Assembly (NCBI GenBank): GCA_927407015.1
Contig: CAKMJT010000033.1
Span: 1 to 58,609 of the forward strand
DNA: 58,609 bases
Direction of reading: 5' to 3'
DNA from: an uncultured Proteiniphilum sp.
GTDB taxonomy: Bacteria > Bacteroidota > Bacteroidia > Bacteroidales > Dysgonomonadaceae
Shown here: positions 27,696-35,953 of the stretch, in pieces
Layout: the number at the start of each line of letters is the position of its first letter
Numbering within the stretch: position 1 is the stretch's first letter
Made by a program: the position numbers and the translations under genes
The notes under the pieces: generated by a model
Database searches by the model: none
Seen by the model: only the letters and a program-made list of their open reading frames with translations
What the model was told of the DNA's origin: nothing

Positions 27696-27724
27696 AGGGG
27701 CGGCTGTCAGGCCGCCTCTTTTTG
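27696..27724 (+). terminator. Intrinsic terminator after ric
   Basis: Stem AGGGGCGGC / GCCGCCTCT (9 bp, one G-T), loop TGTCAG, followed by TTTTTG. Confidence 0.85.
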
Positions 27725-27771
27725 TTGCGGGCAAATCACCACGGTGGCGGCACAGACGCCGATCGAAACGG

Positions 27772-27800
27772 AGGGGCGGTTATAAATCGCCTCTTTTTTT
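27772..27800 (+). terminator. Second terminator-like hairpin, related in sequence to the first
   Basis: Stem AGGGGCG / CGCCTCT with loop containing GTTATAAAT, followed by seven T. The arms resemble the hairpin 75 bp upstream. Confidence 0.65.
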
Positions 27801-27840
27801 CAGGGCAGATACCGTACCCTCACAAACATCGCACGATACT

Positions 27841-27863
27841 GAGGAGCGGCTATGAACCGCCTC
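27841..27863 (+). repeat. Third related hairpin, without T-run
   Basis: GAGGAGCGG-CTATGAA-CCGCCTC: nearly the same sequence as the preceding hairpin (GAGGGGCGG...CGCCTC) but lacking the T-tract. Three copies lie at intervals of about 70-75 bp. Confidence 0.6.
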
Positions 27864-27921
27864 AACCTGATGCGGCAACAAATTGGACCGGCATTTCAAC
27901 GGTCAATCTCCCGCTCTTTTG

Positions 27922-27929
27922 TACCTTTG
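27922..27929 (+). promoter_or_regulatory. Candidate -7 box of thiamine diphosphokinase gene
   Basis: TACCTTTG (TAnnTTTG) 21 bp upstream of the ATG; an AAGGAG ribosome-binding site directly precedes the start at 27950. No thi-box is present here. Confidence 0.5.
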
Positions 27930-27949
27930 TCGTTTCAAAGAAGGAGAAT

Positions 27950-28576
27950 ATGAGTCCTACGCACCCAATCTCAGCGGTGATTATTGCCAACGGGCGGTTT
28001 CCGCAACACCCCTATCCGCTGTCCTGCATCGCGAAGGCGGACTACATCGTCTGCAGCGACGGAGCAGCCAATGATTTTATTGCCGGTGGCGGCATGCCCG
28101 ATGCCATCGTGGGCGATTGTGATTCCATATCGGAGGTGAACAGGACCCTGTTTGCGGGTATCATCCATCCCGACCCCGACCAGGAGACGAACGATCTCAC
28201 GAAATCGGTACTGTTCTGTGTCCGGAAAGGCATCAGGGAGATTACCATCGTCGGCGGCACAGGCAAAAGGGAGGACCATACCCTGGGAAACATCTCCCTG
28301 CTGGCCGAATATATGGATCGGGCAAAGGTGCGGATGGTGACCAACTACGGGATCTTCACACCCATCCGTACAGCCACACGGTTTGATAGTTTCAGGGGGC
28401 AACAGGTCTCCCTCTTCGCTATCGGCCCCGAAGCGGTGACAACGCTGAACCTGAGATACCCGCTGGTGAAGAAGACCCTGACCAACTGGTGGCAGGGTAC
28501 GCTGAATGAATGCCTGGGCGACACCTTCACGGTGGAAACGTCGGGGAGGATGATTGTTTTTCAGGTCTACGGTTGA
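27950..28576 (+). CDS. Thiamine diphosphokinase
   Basis: 208 residues from the ATG at 27950. The frame is open further upstream, but that region holds terminator hairpins, and the ATG has both an AAGGAG site and a -7 box. Catalytic-domain motifs: CSDGAANDFI, DAIVGDCDSI, then DQETNDLTKSVLFC and GGTGKREDHTLGNISL. It transfers pyrophosphate from ATP to thiamine to make TPP. In many Bacteroidetes this gene sits beside pnuT under the TPP riboswitch; here it stands about 10 kb away behind its own promoter. Confidence 0.92.
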   Translation: MSPTHPISAVIIANGRFPQHPYPLSCIAKADYIVCSDGAANDFIAGGGMPDAIVGDCDSISEVNRTLFAGIIHPDPDQETNDLTKSVLFCVRKGIREITIVGGTGKREDHTLGNISLLAEYMDRAKVRMVTNYGIFTPIRTATRFDSFRGQQVSLFAIGPEAVTTLNLRYPLVKKTLTNWWQGTLNECLGDTFTVETSGRMIVFQVYG

Positions 28577-28579
28577 CAG

Positions 28580-28616
28580 GCTACCCCAGCTCACGCAGGA
28601 CACCGGGTGACTTCAG
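28580..28616 (-). repeat. Duplicated 3' tail of recO
   Basis: 37 bp matching the end of recO (28652-28688) at 32 of 37 positions, 72 bp apart. Read on the minus strand it encodes LKSPGVLRELG-stop, against LKSLDVLRELG-stop at the real gene end. It starts 3 bp after the thiamine diphosphokinase stop. Confidence 0.8.
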
Positions 28617-28652
28617 TCTCTTTTGAACTCGTGTATAGGTCATCAGCAAGGG

Positions 28653-29375
28653 CTACCCCAGCTCGCGCAGGACATCGAGCGACTTAAGGGGCGGGAAATC
28701 ACAGATATGCAACCGGTAATAATCCAGCAGATATTCCACGATCGTGTTACGGTTGTTTCTCGACAAGCGGAAGAGATGCATATTACCGTAATTCATCCGG
28801 TGCAGATAAGCCAGGTAGCGACTATGCTCCCTGCTCAGATAATGGGTATGCACCGGTAGTTCCGTCACAAACACACCGTTCAGCAGATCGAAGTAACTGT
28901 TTCTCCCCACAAAACTGACATTGGGATAGATCCCCAGATAGCGGGTCAACCCGAGCATGAAGCAGAGGTGAAAGTTGGCCAGCCCCCTCCCGGCTGCTTC
29001 CAGTGTCTCCACAGAATTTTTCAGGTAGTCGAAAATCCGGTCATTGTGGTCCGACTCACGCAGGACACGCGATAAGAACTCCGACAAAAAGAAGGCCAGT
29101 GAGATCTTCGTCATGTTGGTGTTCAGCTCGTAGAGAGGGAGCTGCCGCTCCGCTTCCTTCAACCGCTGCAGATCGCGCAAGGGCATGTGCTCCACCTCCA
29201 GATTGAGCAGCGACAGCGGGAAGAAGAGCGATGCCCTGATCTTCGACCGGCTGCCGTGTGTTTTCGGCAACAGGTAGGAGACCCTGCCGAAATCACGCGT
29301 AAAAACATGTGTGATGGCATAGGCGTCGCTGTACTTTGTCGTGCCCAGCACGATCCCTTGTGTTTTATGCAACAT
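28653..29375 (-). CDS. recO: DNA repair protein RecO
   Basis: 240 residues. The N-terminal OB-fold reads KTQGIVLGTTKYSDAYAITH...DFGRVSYLLPKTHGS, as in RecO; the helical C-terminal domain follows (FFLSEFLSRVLRESDHND, LGLTRYLGIYPNV). RecO works with RecR to load RecA on gapped DNA. No zinc-cluster cysteines are seen, as is usual in this phylum. Heptad repeats lie directly upstream and its 3' tail is duplicated downstream. Confidence 0.93.
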   Translation of the reverse strand: MLHKTQGIVLGTTKYSDAYAITHVFTRDFGRVSYLLPKTHGSRSKIRASLFFPLSLLNLEVEHMPLRDLQRLKEAERQLPLYELNTNMTKISLAFFLSEFLSRVLRESDHNDRIFDYLKNSVETLEAAGRGLANFHLCFMLGLTRYLGIYPNVSFVGRNSYFDLLNGVFVTELPVHTHYLSREHSRYLAYLHRMNYGNMHLFRLSRNNRNTIVEYLLDYYRLHICDFPPLKSLDVLRELG

Positions 29376-29389
29376 GAGGGGAAATTAAA

Positions 29390-29421
29390 AATGAATAATG
29401 AATAATGAAGAGCTGAAAGCT
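29390..29421. repeat. Heptad repeats AATGAAT x3 then AGCTGAA
   Basis: Three 7-bp units of AATGAAT (the last ending G) followed directly by AGCTGAA-AGCT, starting 15 bp upstream of recO. Confidence 0.75.
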
Positions 29422-29461
29422 AATTCCCAAACCGCTGCCCTTCCCAACCTTTCACCTAAAG

Positions 29462-29489
29462 AGCTGATAGCTGAAAGCTGATAGCTGAC
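29462..29489. repeat. Heptad repeats AGCTGAN x4
   Basis: Four contiguous 7-bp units AGCTGAT, AGCTGAA, AGCTGAT, AGCTGAC between recO and rplS. The reverse complement NTCAGCT resembles the NNNTCAG array at 20.35 kb. Confidence 0.8.
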
Positions 29490-29523
29490 ATCCAAAAATA
29501 GATAATTTCTGCAGCATAACAAA

Positions 29524-29555
29524 GAAAAAAGCGCCCCGGAATATCCGAAGCGCTC
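29524..29555 (-). terminator. Intrinsic terminator of rplS
   Basis: On the minus strand AGCGCTTCGGA pairs with TCCGGGGCGCT, followed by TTTTTTC; it lies 24 bp past the rplS stop. Confidence 0.8.
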
Positions 29556-29578
29556 AATCGTTGTCTTTCTGCAGACCA

Positions 29579-29929
29579 TCAATATACTTTTTTCTTGATA
29601 CGGGCTGCTTTTCCACGCAGTTTGCGCAGGAAGTAAAGTTTTGTTCTGCGCACCTTACCCTGGCTGTTGAGTGTGATATCCTCAATAAAGGGTGAGCTCA
29701 TCGGGAAGATACGTTCCACGCCGATATTATCGGACATTTTCCTTACGGTAAAACGTTTGGCATCACCGTGACCGGATATTTTGATCACCACTCCGCGATA
29801 CTGCTGTATACGTTCTTTGTTTCCCTCGGCAATGCGATAGGCAACCGTAATGGTATCACCGCTCCTGAATGCCGGGAATTCCTTTTTTTCCTTCGCGAAA
29901 GAGTCTTCCGCTATTTTAATTAAATCCAT
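29579..29929 (-). CDS. rplS: 50S ribosomal protein L19
   Basis: 116 residues, normal length. Family motifs: FRSGDTITVAYRIAEGNKER, QYRGVVIKISG, VERIFPMSSPFIEDI and the basic C-terminus KVRRTKLYFLRKLRGKAARI. L19 lies at the 30S-50S interface. It forms a single-gene unit with its own terminator; the trmD/rpsP neighbours known from many other bacteria are not next to it. Confidence 0.97.
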   Translation of the reverse strand: MDLIKIAEDSFAKEKKEFPAFRSGDTITVAYRIAEGNKERIQQYRGVVIKISGHGDAKRFTVRKMSDNIGVERIFPMSSPFIEDITLNSQGKVRRTKLYFLRKLRGKAARIKKKVY

Positions 29930-30015
29930 CTTGTAAAATGCTTTATGTTAATTATTAACCCTGGTGCAACGCAATATAACGGAAAGCCACCGGCAGAGAT
30001 TGCGCAAAGCGGTTG

Positions 30016-30023
30016 CAAAGGTA
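30016..30023 (-). promoter_or_regulatory. Candidate -7 box of rplS
   Basis: On the minus strand TACCTTTG (TAnnTTTG), about 87 bp upstream of the rplS start, leaving a leader in which a ribosomal-protein regulatory RNA could sit; I cannot define one. Confidence 0.45.
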
Positions 30024-30082
30024 ATCATTATTCCTTAAACTACCATACAAATAATTAATTAATCTATTTTTTTCGTCCCGAC

Positions 30083-30114
30083 CTTGACGCAGAAAGGAAA
30101 AAAGCGTATTTTTG
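30083..30114 (+). promoter_or_regulatory. Promoter of the split 5'-nucleotidase operon
   Basis: CTTG at 30083 and TATTTTTG at 30107 are separated by 20 bp, close to the Bacteroidetes TTTG-N19-21-TAnnTTTG arrangement. The leader to the lipoprotein ATG is about 125 bp. Confidence 0.55.
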
Positions 30115-30242
30115 GACTGTATTACCTGTTTTTAGGACATCACACCTTTATAAACAGTCCGTTCCGATGCAACGCGCACGAGATCATTCATCCCGGGGAG
30201 CATGATTCCATGCACGTTCCATACATCCTAATAAAAAATTGC

Positions 30243-30995
30243 ATGAGAATAAAAACAATATGGATTGCCTTGCTGGCTCTCTCCTTACTTTCCTGTAAAC
30301 AGGCCTATCACATAACGGAAATGAGGGGTACCCTCGTGGAGATGAATTCCTCTTTCGACACCCCCCTTCATCCCGGGATGCATGCGTTGGTGCAATCCTA
30401 CAAGACAGCACTCGATCAGGAGATGAACGAGGTCATCGGTTATTCGGCCCAGGCAATGGATTACAAACGGCCCGAGAGTCTGCTGACCAACCTCACCTCC
30501 GATGTGATGAAAGCGTACGGCGATGAGCATCTGCCCGATGGCGCCGACGTGGGTGTGATGAATGTCCACGGACACCGTGCCGCCATGCCGCAGGGAGCAG
30601 TGACGGTGGGTAACCTGTACGAGATCTACTCCTTCGACAACACCATCACCTTCCTCGAGCTCAAAGGCAGAGACCTGGAAAAAATTTTCGATGCCTATGC
30701 ACGCATCGGGGGTGCCGGCATCTCCTCGAATGTACGGCTCGTCGCCGAAGGCGGTAAGGTGAAAAGTGTCACCATCGACGGTAAGCCTGTCGACAGGGAC
30801 AGTATCTATCATATCGTCACTCTCGATTACCTGGCAGAGGGCAACGACAACATGTCCGCCTTCCGCAACGCCCTGTCGAGTGTCAACACGGGTATCACGC
30901 TTCGCGATGTGATGATCGACTACGTGAAAGAACAAACCCGCAGGGGTATAGCGGTCGAATCGGTACTCGATGACCGCATCACCATCACAAAATAA
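30243..30995 (+). CDS. Lipoprotein with 5'-nucleotidase C-terminal domain
   Basis: 250 residues from the ATG at 30243; a longer frame from 30084 overlaps the promoter and is rejected. The start gives a lipoprotein signal (MRIKTIWIALLALSLLSC). The rest is the substrate-binding C-terminal domain of UshA-type 5'-nucleotidases (DVGVMNVHGHRAAMPQGAVT, YEIYSFDNTITFLELKG, IYHIVTLDYLAEGNDNM). It lacks the metallophosphatase half, which is encoded by the next gene 10 bp downstream. Together they would rebuild a periplasmic nucleotidase. Confidence 0.88.
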   Translation: MRIKTIWIALLALSLLSCKQAYHITEMRGTLVEMNSSFDTPLHPGMHALVQSYKTALDQEMNEVIGYSAQAMDYKRPESLLTNLTSDVMKAYGDEHLPDGADVGVMNVHGHRAAMPQGAVTVGNLYEIYSFDNTITFLELKGRDLEKIFDAYARIGGAGISSNVRLVAEGGKVKSVTIDGKPVDRDSIYHIVTLDYLAEGNDNMSAFRNALSSVNTGITLRDVMIDYVKEQTRRGIAVESVLDDRITITK

Positions 30996-31005
30996 GCCGA
31001 AAGAG

Positions 31006-31833
31006 ATGAAACAAGCCACCCTGATACTTACGATCTTCCTGTCGATTGCCTTTACGGTATCACCGCAGAAAAATATGGTCATTCTCCATACCAACGACAC
31101 CCACAGCCGCATTGAGCCACTGCCCGAAAGCGACAGGACAGCCCCCGGCAAGGGAGGCGTGGAACGCAGGGCGACCTTCGTTGACCAGGTAAGAAAAGAG
31201 CATCCCCACGTGCTGCTCTTCGATGCCGGTGATTTCCTGCAGGGCACCCCTTACTTCAATCTCTTCAAGGGAAAGGTGGAAGTGGAGGCGATGAATATGA
31301 TGAAATATGATGCGGTGACCCTGGGCAATCATGAGTTCGATTACGGGCTGGAGGTGCTGGAGAAGGTCGTGCGCGCAGCACGCTTCCCCATTGTTTCGAG
31401 CAACTACGATTTCTCACAGACACCACTCTCCGGGATCATTAAGCCCTACCTCATCCTGAAGAGGGGGGGTGTGAAGATCGGTGTGATCGGCATCAACATC
31501 CGCCCTGCGGGGTTGATCTCGTCGGCCAACTATAAGGGGATGAAGTTTCTTGATCCGGTCACAACGGCCAATGCGCTGGCGGAACAGCTGCGAACGCAGC
31601 ATAAATGCGATATCATCATCTGTCTCTCCCATCTGGGCTACCTGCCCGATACAAGGCTGGCAGAGTCCACCCGGCATATCGACCTCATCCTCGGCGGACA
31701 CAGCCATACCTATATGAAAGAGCCCGAAGTGCGAAGGAACCTCGACAACAGGGAGGTGATGATCTACCAGACAGCAGGAAGAGGCGTCTATGTGGGTAAG
31801 ATTGAAATGGAACTGGAGAAAGGGAAAAGATAA
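31006..31833 (+). CDS. 5'-nucleotidase metallophosphatase domain protein
   Basis: 275 residues from the ATG at 31006, with a signal peptide (MKQATLILTIFLSIAFTVSP). Metallophosphoesterase motifs are complete: LHTNDTHSRIEPL, LFDAGDFLQGTPYF, TLGNHEFDYGL, ICLSHLGYL and LILGGHSHTYM. It should hydrolyse nucleotides or related phosphoesters in the periplasm with two metal ions. The C-terminal binding domain is absent and is supplied, apparently, by the preceding gene. Confidence 0.9.
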   Translation: MKQATLILTIFLSIAFTVSPQKNMVILHTNDTHSRIEPLPESDRTAPGKGGVERRATFVDQVRKEHPHVLLFDAGDFLQGTPYFNLFKGKVEVEAMNMMKYDAVTLGNHEFDYGLEVLEKVVRAARFPIVSSNYDFSQTPLSGIIKPYLILKRGGVKIGVIGINIRPAGLISSANYKGMKFLDPVTTANALAEQLRTQHKCDIIICLSHLGYLPDTRLAESTRHIDLILGGHSHTYMKEPEVRRNLDNREVMIYQTAGRGVYVGKIEMELEKGKR

Positions 31834-31845
31834 CGAAGCAAGGGA

Positions 31846-34818
31846 ATGATGAAGAAGATCCTGTTTTTATGCATTGTAGGCCTGTTTACACAGTCTTTAC
31901 CGGCTCAGGTGGCGACCACCCTGTTTGAGAAGGCTGACAGGGAGAAGATGAACCTGTGGGTGGACTCGGTCTATCAGACACTGACCCCCGACGAAAAAGT
32001 GGGACAGCTCTTTATGCCTGTCGTTGAACCCAACAGCGGATGGAAAAACAGCATCACCGGCTACATCCGGAACCAGAAAGTAGGAGGCCTCCTGTTCTCA
32101 AAAGGGACACTGGCCCAACAGGCAGATGTGACCAATTATTCACAGGGCATCACCCGTGTACCGCTCCTGATTGCCCTCGACGGGGAATGGGGTCTTTCCA
32201 TGCGTTTATCCGATGCCCCCGTATATCCCCGCAACCTGATCATCGGTGCCATACAGGAGGAAGAGGTACTGAGGCAATACGGCAGGGAGGTGGCACGTCA
32301 ATGCCGGGAGATGGGCATCCACGTCAATCTCGCGCCCTCCGTCGACGTACATACCAATCCGCAGAACCCGGTTATCGGCACACGCTCCTATGGCGAGAAC
32401 CCGCAGCAGGTAGCCAGACAGGGTATCGCCTTCGCGAAAGGACTGGAGGAGAACGGCGTCCTGTCGGTGGCAAAGCACTTCCCGGGACATGGCGACACAT
32501 CAGAGGATTCACACAGGACACTGCCCACCATCAGCCATCCTATCGGGCGGCTGGAGCAGGTGGAGCTCTATCCGTTCAGGGAATACATCAAGGCAGGACT
32601 ATCGGGCATCATGATCGGACACCTGAACGTGCCGGCGCTACAAACGGAGGGGATGCCGGCATCGCTTTCGCCGAAGATAGGCACGCAGTTGCTGAAAGAC
32701 AGCATGGGTTTCATCGGCCTCACCTTCACCGACGGGATGGCCATGGGGGGTGTCTCCCACCAGCTCAACGGCAGTGTGAAGGCATTGCTGGCCGGCAACG
32801 ACATTGTGTTGGGTGTCGCGAACCAGGAAGATGCGTTCGCCTCCGTCAGGAAGGCAGTGGAAGAGGGAACGATACCCGCCTCGATGCTCGAGGAGAAGGT
32901 GCGCAAGATACTCGCCTACAAATACATCCTCGGTGCGCACCAATTTACCCCCATCAACACAACGACGATCCGGAGACGTGTGAACACACCTGCAGCTGAA
33001 TGGACACAACGCAGCATCTACGATGCGGCAGTCACGCTCCTCAAAAATGAGACAGCGCTGATACCGCTGAAAGGGCTGGACAAGATAAAGATTGCCTCCG
33101 TAGCCATCGGCGCCCCCGCCGCCAACCTCTTCCAGGCATACCTCAAGAAATACGGCGATGTGACTACCTTTCAGGCAGCTTCAGCTTCTGCAGTAGCGAC
33201 TATCGGGGAGCTGAAGGATCACGACCTGGTAATCCTTTCACTGCATTCCGGCAACGCAGCGGAGGTGGCAGCCCTGCAACAGCTGGCCACAGAGAAGAAG
33301 ACCATCCTGGTGCTCTTCACCCCGCCCAACAGCCTGGACCGGGGGAAGGAAACCATCGACAAAAGTGCCGCCGTGATCATGGCCTATGATGCCACGGGGC
33401 CTGCGCAGATGAGCGCTGCCCAGGCTATTTTCGGAGGTATCGGCATGACGGGCAGGCTGCCGGTCACAGCCGGCTCCTTCCAGGAAGGGGCAGGCATCAG
33501 CACCCAGAAAGTACGGCTGGGCTATTCCCTGCCCGAAGAGGTGGGCATCCCCTCCGAAAGACTTGCCAATATAGAGAGCATCGCCCTGGAAGGCATCCGT
33601 CAGAGAGCTTATCCGGGATGTCAGATACTGGTTGTGAAAGATGGGGTGGTGATCTATGACCGGGCGTTTGGCAAGTTCGACTACGGACGCAGTGCAGCGG
33701 TGACCGGTGAGACCGTGTATGACCTGGCATCGGTGACCAAGGCTACAGCCACCCTGCCCGCCATCATGAAGCTGTTCGACGAGGAGAAGATGCGTCTGCA
33801 GGACCCCATCAGCCGGTTTGTTCCGGAAACGAAAGGCAGCGACAAGGCAAACATCACGATCCGTTCATTGCTTTTTCATGAATCGGGCATCACCTCATTC
33901 ATCCCCTATTACACGACGGCGATCGACAAAAAGAGTTATTCAGGTGAACTGTTCGGCAGACGGTCGGGCATCTACCACGTGCGTTATGCGGGCGCCTGGG
34001 CACGTACCGATTACAGGTTCCTGCCGGAGCTGATCTCTTCACAACCCTCGGAGACGTTTCATCTCCCTGTAGCGAAAGACCTCTACGCGAGTGACAAGAT
34101 GCACGATGCCCTGCTGAGGGATGTCATCAACTCACCGCTGCGCACCAAAGGGAGGTATCTCTACAGCTGCCTCAATTTCATGTTGCTGAAGGAGGCGGCG
34201 GAGGCTGTCTCCGGCACCGATCTCGACAGCTATGTCAAGCAGCACTTCTACCGCCGGCTGGGAGCTGTGACCACCACCTTCCGGCCGCTGGTTTACCTGC
34301 CTGTGGAAAGAATTCCCGCCACCGAGGACGATCCCTTCTTCCGCAGGCAGCATGTGCGGGGTTATGTCCACGACGAGGGTGCGGCACTCTTCGGCGGCAT
34401 CTCGGGTAATGCCGGCCTGTTCTCCAGCGCCAACGACCTGGCCAAACTGTACCAGATGTGGCTCAACGGCGGGGAATACGGCGGGGAGCGTTATCTGAGC
34501 GCGGAGACCGTCAGGCTGTTCACCACCATGAAGAGCAACAGCAGCCGCCGCGGCCTGGGATTCGACAAGCCCGACCCTCGCAGCAGCCAGTCGAGTCCCA
34601 CCAGCCCCGGGACACCCATCGAGGTATACGGCCACACCGGCTTTACGGGTACCAGCTTCTGGATCGACCCTACGAACGATATGATCTATATATTCCTGTC
34701 CAACAGGGTCAACCCGTCACGGTCACCCAACCGTTTCTCGTCCCTGAGCATACGGGAACGGGTACAGGAGGAACTATACCAGGCGGTCAACGCAACCAGA
34801 TTTCAACAAAACAACTGA
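31846..34818 (+). CDS. GH3 beta-N-acetylhexosaminidase fused to class C beta-lactamase-like serine hydrolase
   Basis: 990 residues with signal peptide (MKKILFLCIVGLFTQSLPAQ). Residues about 35-370 are GH3 of the NagZ type: GGLLFSKGTL, APSVDVHTNPQNPVIGTRSY, VAKHFPGHGDTSEDSHRT and the nucleophile segment TFTDGMAMGGV. A GH3 C-terminal domain follows to about 560. From about 570 comes a serine hydrolase: SVTK (SxxK) in DLASVTKATATLPA, YSC in place of YxN in LYSCLNFMLL, and HTG in GHTGFTGTSFW. Such fusions in Bacteroidetes are thought to act on peptidoglycan, the GH3 half removing GlcNAc and the hydrolase acting on peptide or ester. Third gene of the nucleotidase operon, gap 12 bp. Confidence 0.9.
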   Translation: MMKKILFLCIVGLFTQSLPAQVATTLFEKADREKMNLWVDSVYQTLTPDEKVGQLFMPVVEPNSGWKNSITGYIRNQKVGGLLFSKGTLAQQADVTNYSQGITRVPLLIALDGEWGLSMRLSDAPVYPRNLIIGAIQEEEVLRQYGREVARQCREMGIHVNLAPSVDVHTNPQNPVIGTRSYGENPQQVARQGIAFAKGLEENGVLSVAKHFPGHGDTSEDSHRTLPTISHPIGRLEQVELYPFREYIKAGLSGIMIGHLNVPALQTEGMPASLSPKIGTQLLKDSMGFIGLTFTDGMAMGGVSHQLNGSVKALLAGNDIVLGVANQEDAFASVRKAVEEGTIPASMLEEKVRKILAYKYILGAHQFTPINTTTIRRRVNTPAAEWTQRSIYDAAVTLLKNETALIPLKGLDKIKIASVAIGAPAANLFQAYLKKYGDVTTFQAASASAVATIGELKDHDLVILSLHSGNAAEVAALQQLATEKKTILVLFTPPNSLDRGKETIDKSAAVIMAYDATGPAQMSAAQAIFGGIGMTGRLPVTAGSFQEGAGISTQKVRLGYSLPEEVGIPSERLANIESIALEGIRQRAYPGCQILVVKDGVVIYDRAFGKFDYGRSAAVTGETVYDLASVTKATATLPAIMKLFDEEKMRLQDPISRFVPETKGSDKANITIRSLLFHESGITSFIPYYTTAIDKKSYSGELFGRRSGIYHVRYAGAWARTDYRFLPELISSQPSETFHLPVAKDLYASDKMHDALLRDVINSPLRTKGRYLYSCLNFMLLKEAAEAVSGTDLDSYVKQHFYRRLGAVTTTFRPLVYLPVERIPATEDDPFFRRQHVRGYVHDEGAALFGGISGNAGLFSSANDLAKLYQMWLNGGEYGGERYLSAETVRLFTTMKSNSSRRGLGFDKPDPRSSQSSPTSPGTPIEVYGHTGFTGTSFWIDPTNDMIYIFLSNRVNPSRSPNRFSSLSIRERVQEELYQAVNATRFQQNN

Positions 34819-34833
34819 TCAGTATTGTACACC

Positions 34834-35889
34834 ATGCAAAAGATTATCAAAAGTAACCATCTGATAGCAGATGTAGAGAAAACGATTAAAAATATCCACT
34901 TCGATAAACTGTTCATCCTCACCGATGAGCATACACACATTCACTGCCTGCCGCTGCTGGAAGCGATCCCTCAGATCGCCGGGGCGAGGGAGATCGTGAT
35001 CCCAGCCGGCGACACGAACAAGACCATCGAAAGTCTGGGCAACGTATGGACACAGCTGACGGTGCACGGTGCTACCCGTCATTCCCTGCTGATCAACCTG
35101 GGAGGCGGCATGGTCACCGACCTGGGCGGGTTTGCCGCTGCCACCTTCAAGCGGGGCATCAAATACATTAATATCCCCACGACATTGCTTGGAGCGGTCG
35201 ATGCCTCCGTAGGCGGTAAAACGGGCATCAACTTTGCAGGATACAAGAATGAAATAGGGTCTTTTTACCCTTCCGAATATGTGATTATTTCCTCCGAATT
35301 CTTCCACACCCTCCGTCACAGCGACATCCTGTCGGGTTATGCGGAGATGATCAAGCATGCGCTCATCCACTCTGCCGCCGATCTGGAAAAGCTGCTCTCC
35401 TTCCCCCTCGACGAGATCGATTATCCCAGGCTCAACGGGATGGTTTACCGGTCTGTGGGCATCAAGCAACGTATCGTGGAGAAAGACCCGTACGAGAAGG
35501 ACATCCGCAAGGCACTTAACCTGGGGCATACCACCGCCCACTCTTTCGAGAGCTTTGCCATCGAAACAAAGCAGCCTGTCCCCCACGGATATGCAGTAGC
35601 CTGGGGACTGATCGTGGAGCTCTATCTGTCGCATCGTCAGTGCCGTTTCCCCAAGGAGAAACTGCTGAAGACGGTGCGCTTTATCCGCGATCAGTACGGT
35701 GCGTTCCCCATCACCTGCGATCATTACGAGCAGTTGTATGATATTGCCCGGCACGACAAGAAGAACCAGGGCGATACCATCAACTTCACCCTGTTGTCGG
35801 AGATTGGGAATGTGCAGATCGACCAGACAGCCGGCAAGGAGCTCTTTTTTGAAGCACTCGACTTCTACAGAGACTCCGTGGGTTTATAA
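34834..35889 (+). CDS. aroB: 3-dehydroquinate synthase
   Basis: 351 residues from the ATG at 34834 (a TTG nine bases upstream is in frame but less likely). NAD-binding GGGMVTDLGGFAAATFKRG, active-site DASVGGKTGIN, GYAEMIKHALIHS and the metal-ligand motif LGHTTAHSFE are present. It makes 3-dehydroquinate from DAHP in the shikimate pathway. It lies 15 bp after the GH3 fusion, so it may share the transcript although the functions are unrelated. Confidence 0.95.
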   Translation: MQKIIKSNHLIADVEKTIKNIHFDKLFILTDEHTHIHCLPLLEAIPQIAGAREIVIPAGDTNKTIESLGNVWTQLTVHGATRHSLLINLGGGMVTDLGGFAAATFKRGIKYINIPTTLLGAVDASVGGKTGINFAGYKNEIGSFYPSEYVIISSEFFHTLRHSDILSGYAEMIKHALIHSAADLEKLLSFPLDEIDYPRLNGMVYRSVGIKQRIVEKDPYEKDIRKALNLGHTTAHSFESFAIETKQPVPHGYAVAWGLIVELYLSHRQCRFPKEKLLKTVRFIRDQYGAFPITCDHYEQLYDIARHDKKNQGDTINFTLLSEIGNVQIDQTAGKELFFEALDFYRDSVGL

Positions 35890-35953
35890 CGGCAGCGACC
35901 CCGCAGGCCTTACAGGGTACAGTATAAGTATGGGGAGGGGAATGCGTGTGCTG

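Noticed and set aside
30084..30242. N-terminal extension of the 5'-nucleotidase lipoprotein
   Set aside because: It overlaps a good promoter and would bury the lipoprotein signal peptide.
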